Notes: generated from the letters alone by a model not told the origin. 8,978 nt of DNA from an uncultured bacterium (GCA_949288685.1 CASELB010000165.1:1-8978), one strand, 5' to 3'. Positions 1 to 7,518 are shown, counted from the stretch's first letter. Made by a program: numbers and translations.

Positions 1-10
1 CACCCAAAAT

Positions 11-38
11 CTGACGTTACTATTATAATTATTATAAC
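11..38 (+). promoter_or_regulatory. Putative sigma70 promoter of nagZ
   Basis: CTGACG at 11-16 and TATAAC at 33-38 are separated by 16 bases, giving 4/6 and 5/6 matches to TTGACA and TATAAT. A second TATAAT at 24-29 lies in the partly duplicated ATTATAA tract, but has no -35 box at a proper distance inside the window. The leader to the ATG at 80 would be about 35 bases. The assignment rests on sequence match only. Confidence 0.4.
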
Positions 39-79
39 AAAATTTGATTTTTTACCTCAATTAAATATATGATTATTTT

Positions 80-1039
80 ATGAGAGAGGAAGATTTTTAT
101 CAAATATTTATTACGGGAACCGGAAAATATCTTGACGAACTTTTAGAAAAAGGGCTTGGCGGGGTAATATTTTTTTCTAAAGATATTCAATCTGCCGGAG
201 GATTTAAATCTGTTATTTCTGACATAAAACTTAAAGCGCATAAGCCGCCGTTTTTGTCTATAGATCAGGAGGGCGGCAGAGTTGAGCGTACGGAATATAT
301 TACGCCGCGCAGACTTTCTGCCGGTTTGGCATATAAAAAGGGGCTTGAATATTTAAAGGAACAAACGCTTGAGATGTCCGAAGAATTAAAAGATTTTGGT
401 ATAAATCTTAATTTTGCGCCTGTTGTTGATGTTAATACTAATCCTCAAAATCCTGTAATTGGCGAGCGTGCATTCAGTGATAATCCTGATGAGGTAATAG
501 AAGCGGCAAAAGTTGTGATAGATGTTTATAAAGAGAAAAGAATTATAACCTGTGCTAAACACTTTCCTGGACACGGGGATACAACAAAAGACAGTCATAA
601 AACACTTCCGGTTGTAGATTTGTCTCTGGAAGCAATGGAGAAAATACATATTGCGCCGTTTAAAGAATTGATAAATTACGGTATTCCGATGATTATGATT
701 GCTCATCTGGATTGTAAGTGTTTTGGGGAATACGGAATTCCAACATCTGTTAGTCCGGCTGCAATTAAATATTTAAGAGAAAAACTTGGATTTAACGGTG
801 TAATAATTTCTGATGATATGAACATGGGCGGACTTGAAGGGCTTTCTCCTTATGAAGCCTCATTGAGAGCTCTAAAAGCCGGGGTTGATATATTGTTATT
901 CAGAGAAAGTGATAAATTTACATTTGACCTGATTAATTTATTATTAGAAACCTCAAGAAGTGATAAAATACTTTATATCGCGATTGAACAGGCAATACAG
1001 CGTATAAATAGGTTAAAAGCGTTGTATTTATTGGCTTAG
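80..1039 (+). CDS. nagZ: Beta-N-acetylhexosaminidase, glycoside hydrolase family 3 (NagZ type)
   Basis: This cytosolic GH3 enzyme is predicted to remove GlcNAc from GlcNAc-1,6-anhydroMurNAc muropeptides during peptidoglycan recycling. The diagnostic motifs are all visible: DQEGGRV (residues 62-68), NFAPVVDVN (111-119), IGERAFS (127-133), and the NagZ loop KHFPGHGDTTKDSH (160-173), whose Asp171/His173 form the family's acid/base dyad. ISDDMNMGG (243-251) carries the nucleophilic Asp. At 319 residues it is close to the usual 330-340 and covers a single (beta/alpha)8 domain. There is no signal peptide, as in Gram-negative NagZ. An in-frame stop at 62-64 and the alignable N-terminus (EEDFYQIFITG resembles EEKIGQLFIVG) support the ATG at 80, although no clear Shine-Dalgarno precedes it. 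The next gene has its own promoter 18 bases downstream, so nagZ may be monocistronic. Plant or secreted GH3 roles are unlikely at this size. Confidence 0.93.
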   Translation: MREEDFYQIFITGTGKYLDELLEKGLGGVIFFSKDIQSAGGFKSVISDIKLKAHKPPFLSIDQEGGRVERTEYITPRRLSAGLAYKKGLEYLKEQTLEMSEELKDFGINLNFAPVVDVNTNPQNPVIGERAFSDNPDEVIEAAKVVIDVYKEKRIITCAKHFPGHGDTTKDSHKTLPVVDLSLEAMEKIHIAPFKELINYGIPMIMIAHLDCKCFGEYGIPTSVSPAAIKYLREKLGFNGVIISDDMNMGGLEGLSPYEASLRALKAGVDILLFRESDKFTFDLINLLLETSRSDKILYIAIEQAIQRINRLKALYLLA

Positions 1040-1057
1040 ATACGAAATCTTAAACTC

Positions 1058-1086
1058 TTGCCAAAAAAAAATGCTTGTATTAAAAT
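1058..1086 (+). promoter_or_regulatory. Sigma70 promoter of the lipoprotein-lgt operon
   Basis: TTGCCA (1058-1063), a 17-base spacer and TAAAAT (1081-1086) give 5/6 matches in both boxes at ideal spacing. The spacer begins with a run of A residues. Transcription would start near 1093, leaving a leader of about 26 bases that contains the Shine-Dalgarno GAGGA at 1105-1109. The promoter lies in the 79-base gap after nagZ, so the downstream genes need not depend on nagZ read-through. Confidence 0.65.
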
Positions 1087-1104
1087 AAACAAAAAGTTTG
1101 ATTT

Positions 1105-1109
1105 GAGGA
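1105..1109 (+). promoter_or_regulatory. Ribosome binding site that decides the lipoprotein start
   Basis: GAGGA lies 9 bases before the ATG at 1119 but directly abuts an in-frame TTG at 1110. The spacing therefore picks ATG 1119 over the three-codon-longer TTG start, and it also gives a cleaner lipoprotein signal peptide. Confidence 0.75.
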
Positions 1110-1118
1110 TTGTTAATA

Positions 1119-1754
1119 ATGAAAAATGCACTGTTGATAGTAACAATTTTGTTTGCGGCTATTATGTCCACAGCCTGTATAAATAATTTTGCGGTTCAAG
1201 AATTAAATAACAAAGCAGCAGAATATATGGAAAAAGGTGATTACAATTCTGCAATCGGCAGATTGGAAGCGAGCCTTGATATTGATCCTACTATTTTTGA
1301 AACAAATTATAACCTTGGTGTTGCATATATTAATGCAGAAAAATATGATGAGGCAGCGGAAGTTCTTGAAAACGCAGCAGCTATAAAGCCTGAACAGCCT
1401 GATGTCTATTACTCTCTGGCAGTTGCACAATATAATTATGCAGAGGATATTCTTTCAGGAAAAACAGAAGATGATGAAGAGGATGCTGATGAGATTATAA
1501 CGGAAGCCTCTACTACTAATATTTTGGCACCTAAAGAAATTTCATTGGAGGATAAACAAAAAGCTGCAAAATTGTATGAATCAGGCATTGCATCTTTGGA
1601 AAAATATTTAACATTCTCTGATATTTCGCCTGACTCCAGGGAATCCGCTTTAACACAGTTACATTCAGTAAAAACAAAACTTGCAGATTTAAAAAAACAG
1701 ATTCCTGAAGAAGTAAAGGAGTCTGTTGAAGAAAATCCGACGAAAGAAGGGTAA
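1119..1754 (+). CDS. TPR-repeat lipoprotein
   Basis: This 211-residue protein starts MKNALLIVTILFAAIMSTAC. That is a short basic n-region, a hydrophobic core and a lipobox-like STAC, so Cys20 is the likely lipidated residue, and the protein is probably membrane-attached outside the cytosol. Two tetratricopeptide repeats follow at about 26-59 and 60-93, with typical spacing (NKAAEYMEKGDYNSAI, NYNLGVAYINAEKYDEAAEV). A third appears split: its A helix (about 94-110) is separated from a plausible B helix (about 144-165) by an acidic segment rich in Asp/Glu (115-125). The C-terminal tail is charged. TPR lipoproteins usually act as scaffolds for envelope complexes; the partner here is unknown. lgt begins two bases after the stop, so the substrate class and the lipidating enzyme share one transcript. 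The precise function is not recognisable. Confidence 0.85.
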   Translation: MKNALLIVTILFAAIMSTACINNFAVQELNNKAAEYMEKGDYNSAIGRLEASLDIDPTIFETNYNLGVAYINAEKYDEAAEVLENAAAIKPEQPDVYYSLAVAQYNYAEDILSGKTEDDEEDADEIITEASTTNILAPKEISLEDKQKAAKLYESGIASLEKYLTFSDISPDSRESALTQLHSVKTKLADLKKQIPEEVKESVEENPTKEG

Positions 1755-1756
1755 AT

Positions 1757-2560
1757 ATGTTTGAAAACGGGCTTGTTTTAAGCTCTCCCGGTCGGGTTTT
1801 ATTTCAGATTAACGGGTTTGAAATTTATACTTACGGTGTAATAATAGCTTTTGCAATCCTGTGCGGTGTAATGGCTTCCGGTTATATTGCCGATAAATCC
1901 GGAAAGTTCCCGAAAGGTACCTTTGTTGACCTCTCTCCTTTTATGATAATATCAGGAATTTTCGGTGCAAGGGCGTGGTATTGCCTTGTTAATTTTAAAG
2001 AATTTGTTTTTTCACCATTAAATGTGTTTAATATCCGTGCCGGTGGTATATCTATACACGGCGCTCTGCTTGCAGGATTTATAACACTGATTTTTTATGC
2101 AAAAAAACATAAATTAAATTTGATATCCCTTTGTGATTATGCAGTTCCGGGACTTGCGCTCGGACAGGCTGTAGGCAGGTGGGGTAATTTTTTTAATAAT
2201 GAGGCATTCGGGGTTCCTTATGACGGATTTTTAAAACTCTATATTCCTCCGTTTGCGCGACCGTATCAGTTTGCTGAATATGATTATTTTCATCCGGCTT
2301 TTTTATATGAGAGTATTGGAGATTTTATACTTTTCGGGCTTATACTTTTTGTGTTGAATAAATTTGCGCCTAAGTATTCAGGGATTACAACATTAATCTA
2401 TCTTGCGGGGTATTCTGCTCTTAGATTTCTTATAGAATTAATAAGAGTAGATTCTAATGTTTTTATTTTTAATATAAAATTTCCTGCTTTTGTTTCGTTA
2501 ATTATTTTTACGGGTGCTGTAGCTTCTTTAATATTTTGCTTAACAAAACGTTACAAATAG
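1757..2560 (+). CDS. lgt: Prolipoprotein diacylglyceryl transferase
   Basis: Lgt transfers diacylglycerol from phosphatidylglycerol to the lipobox cysteine of prolipoproteins in the inner membrane, the first step of lipoprotein maturation. The 267-residue multi-pass protein has the family signature GQAVGRWGNFFNNEAFG (136-152, with Arg141 and Asn144), RAGGISIHG (94-102, with His101), a Tyr at position 26, HPAFLYES (179-186), and a C-terminal Arg-containing segment RFLIELIR (223-230). These correspond to residues known to matter in E. coli Lgt (Tyr26, His103, Arg143, Asn146, Arg239). About seven hydrophobic segments are visible. AGAAGG at 1745-1750, inside the end of the lipoprotein gene, lies 6 bases before the ATG. 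The two-base gap to the upstream lipoprotein gene indicates translational coupling. Confidence 0.97.
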   Translation: MFENGLVLSSPGRVLFQINGFEIYTYGVIIAFAILCGVMASGYIADKSGKFPKGTFVDLSPFMIISGIFGARAWYCLVNFKEFVFSPLNVFNIRAGGISIHGALLAGFITLIFYAKKHKLNLISLCDYAVPGLALGQAVGRWGNFFNNEAFGVPYDGFLKLYIPPFARPYQFAEYDYFHPAFLYESIGDFILFGLILFVLNKFAPKYSGITTLIYLAGYSALRFLIELIRVDSNVFIFNIKFPAFVSLIIFTGAVASLIFCLTKRYK

Positions 2561-2561
2561 T

Positions 2562-2600
2562 CAATTTTTCCTCAAAAAAAATACTTTATATTTATATAAG
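2562..2600 (+). promoter_or_regulatory. Shared upstream motif / putative promoter of the 2617 gene
   Basis: CAATTTTT (2562-2569), then 12 bases, then TACTTTATATTTATATAAGG (2582-2601) precede the gene. Almost the same arrangement occurs before the gene at 7678. TATAAG at 2595-2600 or TATATT at 2587-2592 could be a -10 box. No TTGACA-like -35 is present, so a non-housekeeping sigma factor or an activator site is possible. Confidence 0.4.
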
Positions 2601-2607
2601 GATAAAA

Positions 2608-2613
2608 AGGAGA
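2608..2613 (+). promoter_or_regulatory. Ribosome binding site that decides the 2617 start
   Basis: AGGAGA lies 3 bases before the ATG at 2617, inside an A-rich AAAAAGGAGAAAT context. The reading frame stays open further upstream to 2536, inside lgt. However, those extra 27 codons have no Shine-Dalgarno and encode a basic, lgt-overlapping peptide, so ATG 2617 is preferred. Confidence 0.75.
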
Positions 2614-2616
2614 AAT

Positions 2617-4614
2617 ATGTCGGATTCAGTAAATAATTATCGATTAATTCCGCCGCCTACTGATTATTCAAGTATGCTGAATTATAATTCTATGCCGAAT
2701 CCGTATATGAACGGTAATACCGGTATGTCATATTTGGGAATGCCGTCACCGTTTGCATTTACCGGTAACCAAGGAACACAATCTTCTGTGCAACAAGCGG
2801 GAACTGCAACTCCTTCTAATCCTCAAACTATACAAAATCAAAAAGCACAAGCGGAAAAAGAACTGCAAGAGCTTTATGCTGCAAGAGCACAACTTGCTGA
2901 TGTTGTGGAGGTCGAAACTTCACCGGGCGTTACTCAAATGGTAAGCCGTGAGGCATATTCAGAAAAAACAGGTTATATTGCAGAAGACGGTCGTAATGAC
3001 GGGGAGATTAGCGGTTGGAAAAAATGTTTAAATTTCTTAAAAGGGTGTACAAACCTTGTTACAGATATGTTCTTTGATGAAAATGGACACTTAAGCCTTA
3101 AAAAGGCGGCAACTACACTTGTAGTTGGCGGTGCATTAGCGGCTGCAGCATTTTTAATACCCGGAGCGGGTGTTGTTCTTGCAGGAGCGGCAGTAGCATC
3201 AGGAGCCTTAACATTAGGCACCGGTATAGTTCAAACACAAACTGCCAAAACAGACGAAGCGGCTGAAAAAGCATGGCAAAATATAGGTTCAGGTTCTCTT
3301 CAAACGATACTTTCAGTTGTGGGATTGAAGTCGATAGGTAAAACATCTGCTGCTAAACTGGGTGCAGAAGCACCTAAATGGTATCGCCCGGATCAAGCTG
3401 TAAAACTCGGATTAAAAGCAGCAAAATCGGATATTAATGCTGCCGGCGGTATGACTAAAGCAATTGCACAAAATTATAATAAAATGAAAGTCGGCTTTGA
3501 TAAGTTTACTGCTAAAAAATGGGGTTATTCGCATTATGAAAAGAAATATACTAATAATTTGAATAAACTTAAGACAGATATTCCGGGTGCAGGAACAGAA
3601 TACAGACAATATGCTGACGACATTGCAGCCGCTTATGAAAAAGTATACAGCGCACAATCAAATGCGGAATATACTCAAGCGGTAAATGAGTTGCAACGAC
3701 TTTCAAATGCTGCCAGAGCATATAAAAACTCTAATGTCGGATTATCTGATGAAGCGATTGCAGCGTTCGATGATATGATAAAAATATCTGAATCTGTAGC
3801 GCCAAGAAATGCTTACGCTATAAGAACATCTAAGTTTGGTACAAGCGGTTATACTGCTAAAATGGCGGATTTAGATGCCAAAATAAATGAATTAAGAGCA
3901 CTTGGTAATGCTGCAACTCCGGAACAAAAATATCAACTTCGTATTCTTACAAGAACTAAAGCTGCAAACAGAGCTCTGTATCAGGCAAATAGTCCTGAAA
4001 AACAAAAGAGAGCGGTTGAAATGTTTGAACAAATTTCAAATGAGGCATTAACCAAAATGCAGGAAGTGCGAAGAAATCCGGGTACAACATCTGAGGTTAT
4101 GAAGTCTTATAATGATATTGCAACACTTGCGCAAGAACAAGCATCAAAAGTTAATATGGTAATAGAAGCAAGAGCTGCCGACCTTACAAGAGCTGCTAAA
4201 ATCCTTGATGATAAAATGGCTACAAATGTTGATAAAGCAAAAGCCAGAGTATTGATAAATAAATATTTAACAAATACACCGGCTGATGACGAGGCATATA
4301 TCAGTTCTGTTGATAAAATAATAAGTACATTGAAACTTGAAAAGAAACCGGAACCGTGTATGCAAAAAATTCAAAATTGGAAATCCGGTAAAATACAAAA
4401 CGGTAAAAATTGTATCTCAAGAGTTTGGTCTTATACTAATCAACCGTCAGTATATATGACATCAACGTTTAATAGAGCAGTTTATCCGCAATCAATATTC
4501 TCTGAATTTCCATTACCTCCTGCTTATGGAATAAAAGTTGAAAATTCTGAAATTGATGCTCAATTGAAACAAATCAATGAACAAATTAATCAGTTACAGT
4601 CACAATTATACTAA
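2617..4614 (+). CDS. Unknown 665-aa protein with glycine/alanine-rich membrane hairpin
   Basis: I do not recognise the family. Residues 1-65 are low-complexity, rich in Tyr, Met, Asn and Pro (for example MSYLGMPSPFAFTG), with no signal peptide. A Gln/Glu/Ala helix with coiled-coil character covers about 72-97. Residues 165-206 form a long Gly/Ala/Val hydrophobic stretch (VVGGALAAAAFLIPGAG and following), broken at Pro182-Gly183 and therefore likely to be a two-helix membrane hairpin with glycine-zipper spacing. A second weakly hydrophobic helix lies at about 226-238. From about 280 to 575 the protein is a chain of charged, Ala-rich amphipathic helices. It ends in a short coiled coil (about 644-663, IDAQLKQINEQINQLQSQLY). 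This topology recalls translocators, pore-forming effectors or phage structural proteins, but no motif confirms any of these. It is probably expressed from its own promoter 56 bases after lgt, and it ends at a strong terminator. Confidence 0.85.
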   Translation: MSDSVNNYRLIPPPTDYSSMLNYNSMPNPYMNGNTGMSYLGMPSPFAFTGNQGTQSSVQQAGTATPSNPQTIQNQKAQAEKELQELYAARAQLADVVEVETSPGVTQMVSREAYSEKTGYIAEDGRNDGEISGWKKCLNFLKGCTNLVTDMFFDENGHLSLKKAATTLVVGGALAAAAFLIPGAGVVLAGAAVASGALTLGTGIVQTQTAKTDEAAEKAWQNIGSGSLQTILSVVGLKSIGKTSAAKLGAEAPKWYRPDQAVKLGLKAAKSDINAAGGMTKAIAQNYNKMKVGFDKFTAKKWGYSHYEKKYTNNLNKLKTDIPGAGTEYRQYADDIAAAYEKVYSAQSNAEYTQAVNELQRLSNAARAYKNSNVGLSDEAIAAFDDMIKISESVAPRNAYAIRTSKFGTSGYTAKMADLDAKINELRALGNAATPEQKYQLRILTRTKAANRALYQANSPEKQKRAVEMFEQISNEALTKMQEVRRNPGTTSEVMKSYNDIATLAQEQASKVNMVIEARAADLTRAAKILDDKMATNVDKAKARVLINKYLTNTPADDEAYISSVDKIISTLKLEKKPEPCMQKIQNWKSGKIQNGKNCISRVWSYTNQPSVYMTSTFNRAVYPQSIFSEFPLPPAYGIKVENSEIDAQLKQINEQINQLQSQLY

Positions 4615-4641
4615 GTTAATAATGGTAAGATGGTTAAAAAT

Positions 4642-4671
4642 AAAAAAAAACGGCAATCGCCGTTTTTTTTT
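4642..4671. terminator. Bidirectional intrinsic terminator between convergent genes
   Basis: A run of nine A, the stem CGGC-AATC-GCCG (4651-4662) and a run of nine T form a symmetrical hairpin that reads as a rho-independent terminator on both strands. Pairing of the A and T tracts can lengthen the stem. On the plus strand it ends transcription from the 2617 gene, 28 bases after its stop. On the minus strand the stop codon of the glycosyltransferase (4670-4672) is embedded in the tract, so translation ends exactly at the hairpin. Confidence 0.9.
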
Positions 4672-7507
4672 ATGCGTTTATATTTACCGATTTTGTCTTA
4701 TGTTTAATGTCTATATGCGGTTTGGAATGAGGATGTTTTCTTATACGCATACCCGGTTGTGTACTATTTTGTGATTTTGTTGCAAAATAATATACTGCAC
4801 TGCCGGCAACTAAGGCTGATGCTGCTGACCAGGCTATGACTTTACCGTATTTACTTAAAAATCCTTTTTTATGTTCATTAATAACGACATTGGTCGGCTT
4901 ATTTTTAAGAGTATTTAAATGTTCTCTTAATTTATTCAAAAACGGCGTTGAATACCTGGAAGTATCAGGATTAGCTTTTGTTTTGAAAATATCTTTGTAT
5001 AAATCAGCTGAAGATTTGCCGTCAGCCTTTGCTAATAACTGATTGTTTGTCCAGCCTGTTTTTAAGTTGATTTCATTTTCTGCCATTTTCATTCTTTGTT
5101 GTAGTGTTAAATGTGTTCCTCTTTCAATACATGCTGCCACTCCCGCTGCAAGAATAAGAGAACGGTATTTATCAAGTAATTCATCAAGCGCTTTTTTATG
5201 TGTCGGGTTCGCATTTATATAACTTACAAGAGTTTCATTTTCATTAGGGTTAACATCAAATGAACAAGCCTCTCTGTTGGCTCTTTCATCTTCTATACTT
5301 GCAATTAATTGTTCATACTCTTCTTGCCATTTTTCGCCTATGCCCAGTTTTTTATATTCCGCAATATTTTTTATCGGAATATAATATCCGGATTCTGTTT
5401 TGAAACTTGTTGCAATTTCTTTTTCGCCTTCAATATCCGGGTCAAAGTTTTTGTCTGCCATGCCCTGTGCATTGGTAGCGGTTAAGAGAGTCATAAACTG
5501 CATGGTCTCTAAATCTGTTAGTTCGCAAGGCGCTTCTCTTGAAGGTAAAAGTGCCATTTCTGCTACGCTCGCAAGTATTTTACCGGGCGCAAATGCTTCC
5601 ATAAAAGCAAATCGTCCTTTGTGCTTGTCTGCCATTTTATTTGCCTGTGCAAGAATTTTATCGGAATATTTTGTTCCGGGCGCCTCACCTCCGAGTACTA
5701 GTATGCAGTTTTGCGCATCTTCCGGATGAGTATTACAATACATATCAAATGCATCCATTACTATATCCAGCGATTTTTGTGAATCTAATCTTCCCCAGGA
5801 AACATATACTTTTAAATTACCTATATTTTCCGGTGCAAGCAGGTTTTCATCAATTCGTCCGATTAAATTTACATTCCAGTTTGGTCTGCCTGCAATAATT
5901 GTGTTATATAAATCCTTGTCTTTACTGATAAGAATATCAAATTTTGAGGTTAATCTGTTTAAAAATTCTTTTTTATTAATATTTTTCTTGTTTAAATAAT
6001 CGTTGTACCCTTCTTCTGTAACAGTGTAATTCCCGTTATTTTTAGGGAATTTGGACTCATCAACTTTTTCAAACGGATGGATTTCATCTGCCAGCTTAGC
6101 AAAATCACCGCCCAATTTGACAAGTTTTTCTTTTGATTCATTAACCCCGCTTTCAAGATATCCGTTCATTCCCAGAACGCCTTTAAAGATGTGGAAATTA
6201 GGGTCTTCAAAAGGATTCATAATCCCGATAGCGTTTTTATTGATATAAAGCTGCTGCCAATCGTATTGTAAAGAGGTTGGAATGCAGGTGTTATATGCAA
6301 TATCCCAAGCATATCCCGGAGATACGGTATTAAGACCGGTCATATACCCGCTTTGTCTGAGCTTAAAAGCAATAAGTGTCGGGTTAAAAGCTCCTGAACC
6401 GTCTCTTAATTCAGGAATATAATTTGAGAAATACGCTTCAAGATTACCCTCTTCTTCTGCTTTTATATATTCAGGATCTTTTTTCATTAAATCAATTTCA
6501 TCCGAAGTTAAACCCAGATTTAATGCAAAATCTAATCCCCCGCATTCTCCTGTATATCCGGCTCTCAGGTTGTGTATAACGTAAGCCGGTGCAATATCTT
6601 CCGGAGAAAACGCCGGATTTCCTTTTATAGCCTCATCCCTCATATAAGAAATAGTATACGCGGTCTGGGTATCGGAACAAACTACCGTACCCGGTTCAAA
6701 TTTACTGCCGTCAGTTGTTATAACAGCATCACACAGTTCTTGTTTTAAATCTACAAATGCACGGTTGTTCTCGGCATAAGCCTGGGGCTTAAACCTGCTG
6801 AATGCTTCCGGGTTTGCACTTTTGTCAGAATTGTATGAACCGTCATCATACGGTTCTTTAAACTCGGCTGTTCCTTTGGAATATACAAAGAAATGATTTC
6901 TTGCTTTTCCTGTGTCATTGTCTTTGGGTAGTTCTTCCAATTTGTAATCAACTATTTCTCCGGCTTCATTTTTTACAGGAACAGCATTCATTGCTTTAAA
7001 TAAAAATATGTTTTGCTCTTCTTGTTTGCCGTATACAACGGATTTTTCAGCTATTTTCTTCAGTACAATGATATTTTTACTTTTTAAATTCCCATCAAGA
7101 TTTTCAGTCGTTTCTTTTTTTATGTTTTTTTTATCCGTGTTAAATTTTACGTAAAAATATTGATTTTGTAATCCCGGATATTTGCAGCTCCCGTCAAATT
7201 GCCATGGTTTTATTCGTCCGGTGTACTCGCCTTTTTTATTATAATTCTTTTGTCCGTTGTAATAAGTTTGGACAATGGTTGCTTCTATGCCCGGCATTTT
7301 TTCATAATAACCCATTACGTTTGCGACACCGCCCTTTTTATTATAATCAGGGAATTCAGCCCCGTAAAAAATAACATGGTCTTCGCGACCTTTAAAATTA
7401 ACGATACCGGTGTTGCTGTTATCATTAATTTTCGGGCTTTTTACCGGCTTATTTTTTATTCTGTTTGTAAGCGCGCTATTATTAACGCCTATCGGCTGTA
7501 GTCTCAT
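4670..7507 (-). CDS. GT5 glycogen/starch synthase-like protein with C-terminal membrane anchor
   Basis: The 945-residue protein is roughly twice the size of GlgA (about 480). A low-complexity leader (1-38) ends in NFKG. GT5 landmarks follow in order: KKGGVANV (57-64; family KTGGLADV), VIHNLRAGYTGE (310-321), NTVSPGYAWDI (393-403), WGRLDSQKSLD (571-581, retaining the phosphate-binding Arg573 and Lys578) and LLPSREAPCELTDLE (653-667). Against the usual SRFEPCGLTQLE, the catalytic Glu aligns with Ala659, a Glu sits one residue earlier at 658, and the following TGGL loop reads NAQGMAD (679-685). Large insertions lie at about 120-260 and 440-545. A C-terminal helical domain precedes a transmembrane helix (about 889-909) and a short basic tail. 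Known GT5 enzymes build alpha-1,4-glucan from ADP-glucose; activity here is uncertain because of the altered motif. AGGAGG 5 bases upstream fixes the ATG at 7507. No other glycogen gene is adjacent. Confidence 0.85.
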   Translation of the reverse strand: MRLQPIGVNNSALTNRIKNKPVKSPKINDNSNTGIVNFKGREDHVIFYGAEFPDYNKKGGVANVMGYYEKMPGIEATIVQTYYNGQKNYNKKGEYTGRIKPWQFDGSCKYPGLQNQYFYVKFNTDKKNIKKETTENLDGNLKSKNIIVLKKIAEKSVVYGKQEEQNIFLFKAMNAVPVKNEAGEIVDYKLEELPKDNDTGKARNHFFVYSKGTAEFKEPYDDGSYNSDKSANPEAFSRFKPQAYAENNRAFVDLKQELCDAVITTDGSKFEPGTVVCSDTQTAYTISYMRDEAIKGNPAFSPEDIAPAYVIHNLRAGYTGECGGLDFALNLGLTSDEIDLMKKDPEYIKAEEEGNLEAYFSNYIPELRDGSGAFNPTLIAFKLRQSGYMTGLNTVSPGYAWDIAYNTCIPTSLQYDWQQLYINKNAIGIMNPFEDPNFHIFKGVLGMNGYLESGVNESKEKLVKLGGDFAKLADEIHPFEKVDESKFPKNNGNYTVTEEGYNDYLNKKNINKKEFLNRLTSKFDILISKDKDLYNTIIAGRPNWNVNLIGRIDENLLAPENIGNLKVYVSWGRLDSQKSLDIVMDAFDMYCNTHPEDAQNCILVLGGEAPGTKYSDKILAQANKMADKHKGRFAFMEAFAPGKILASVAEMALLPSREAPCELTDLETMQFMTLLTATNAQGMADKNFDPDIEGEKEIATSFKTESGYYIPIKNIAEYKKLGIGEKWQEEYEQLIASIEDERANREACSFDVNPNENETLVSYINANPTHKKALDELLDKYRSLILAAGVAACIERGTHLTLQQRMKMAENEINLKTGWTNNQLLAKADGKSSADLYKDIFKTKANPDTSRYSTPFLNKLREHLNTLKNKPTNVVINEHKKGFLSKYGKVIAWSAASALVAGSAVYYFATKSQNSTQPGMRIRKHPHSKPHIDIKHKTKSVNINA

Positions 7508-7512
7508 TGGAA

Positions 7513-7518
7513 CCTCCT
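7513..7518 (-). promoter_or_regulatory. Strong Shine-Dalgarno of the GT5-like gene
   Basis: On the minus strand a perfect AGGAGG is followed by five bases (TTCCA) and then the ATG at 7507. It is the best ribosome binding site in the window and fixes the start, so the unusual leader with the NFKG motif belongs to the protein. Confidence 0.85.

Noticed and set aside
21..38. Direct repeat ATTATAATT / ATTATAA as an operator
   Set aside because: It is a short AT-only repeat that overlaps -10 candidates and is expected by chance in such AT-rich DNA.
386..706. 106-codon open frame on the minus strand inside nagZ
   Set aside because: It is fully antisense to a well-conserved enzyme gene, has Cys/Ile/Tyr/Asn-rich composition typical of a shadow frame, and has no recognisable domain.
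1110..1118. TTG start extending the lipoprotein by three codons
   Set aside because: The Shine-Dalgarno GAGGA would directly abut the TTG. ATG 1119 has a normal 9-base spacing and gives a clean signal peptide.
2536..2616. Upstream extension of the 665-aa protein into lgt
   Set aside because: The extra 27 codons overlap lgt and lack a ribosome binding site, whereas AGGAGA stands just before ATG 2617.
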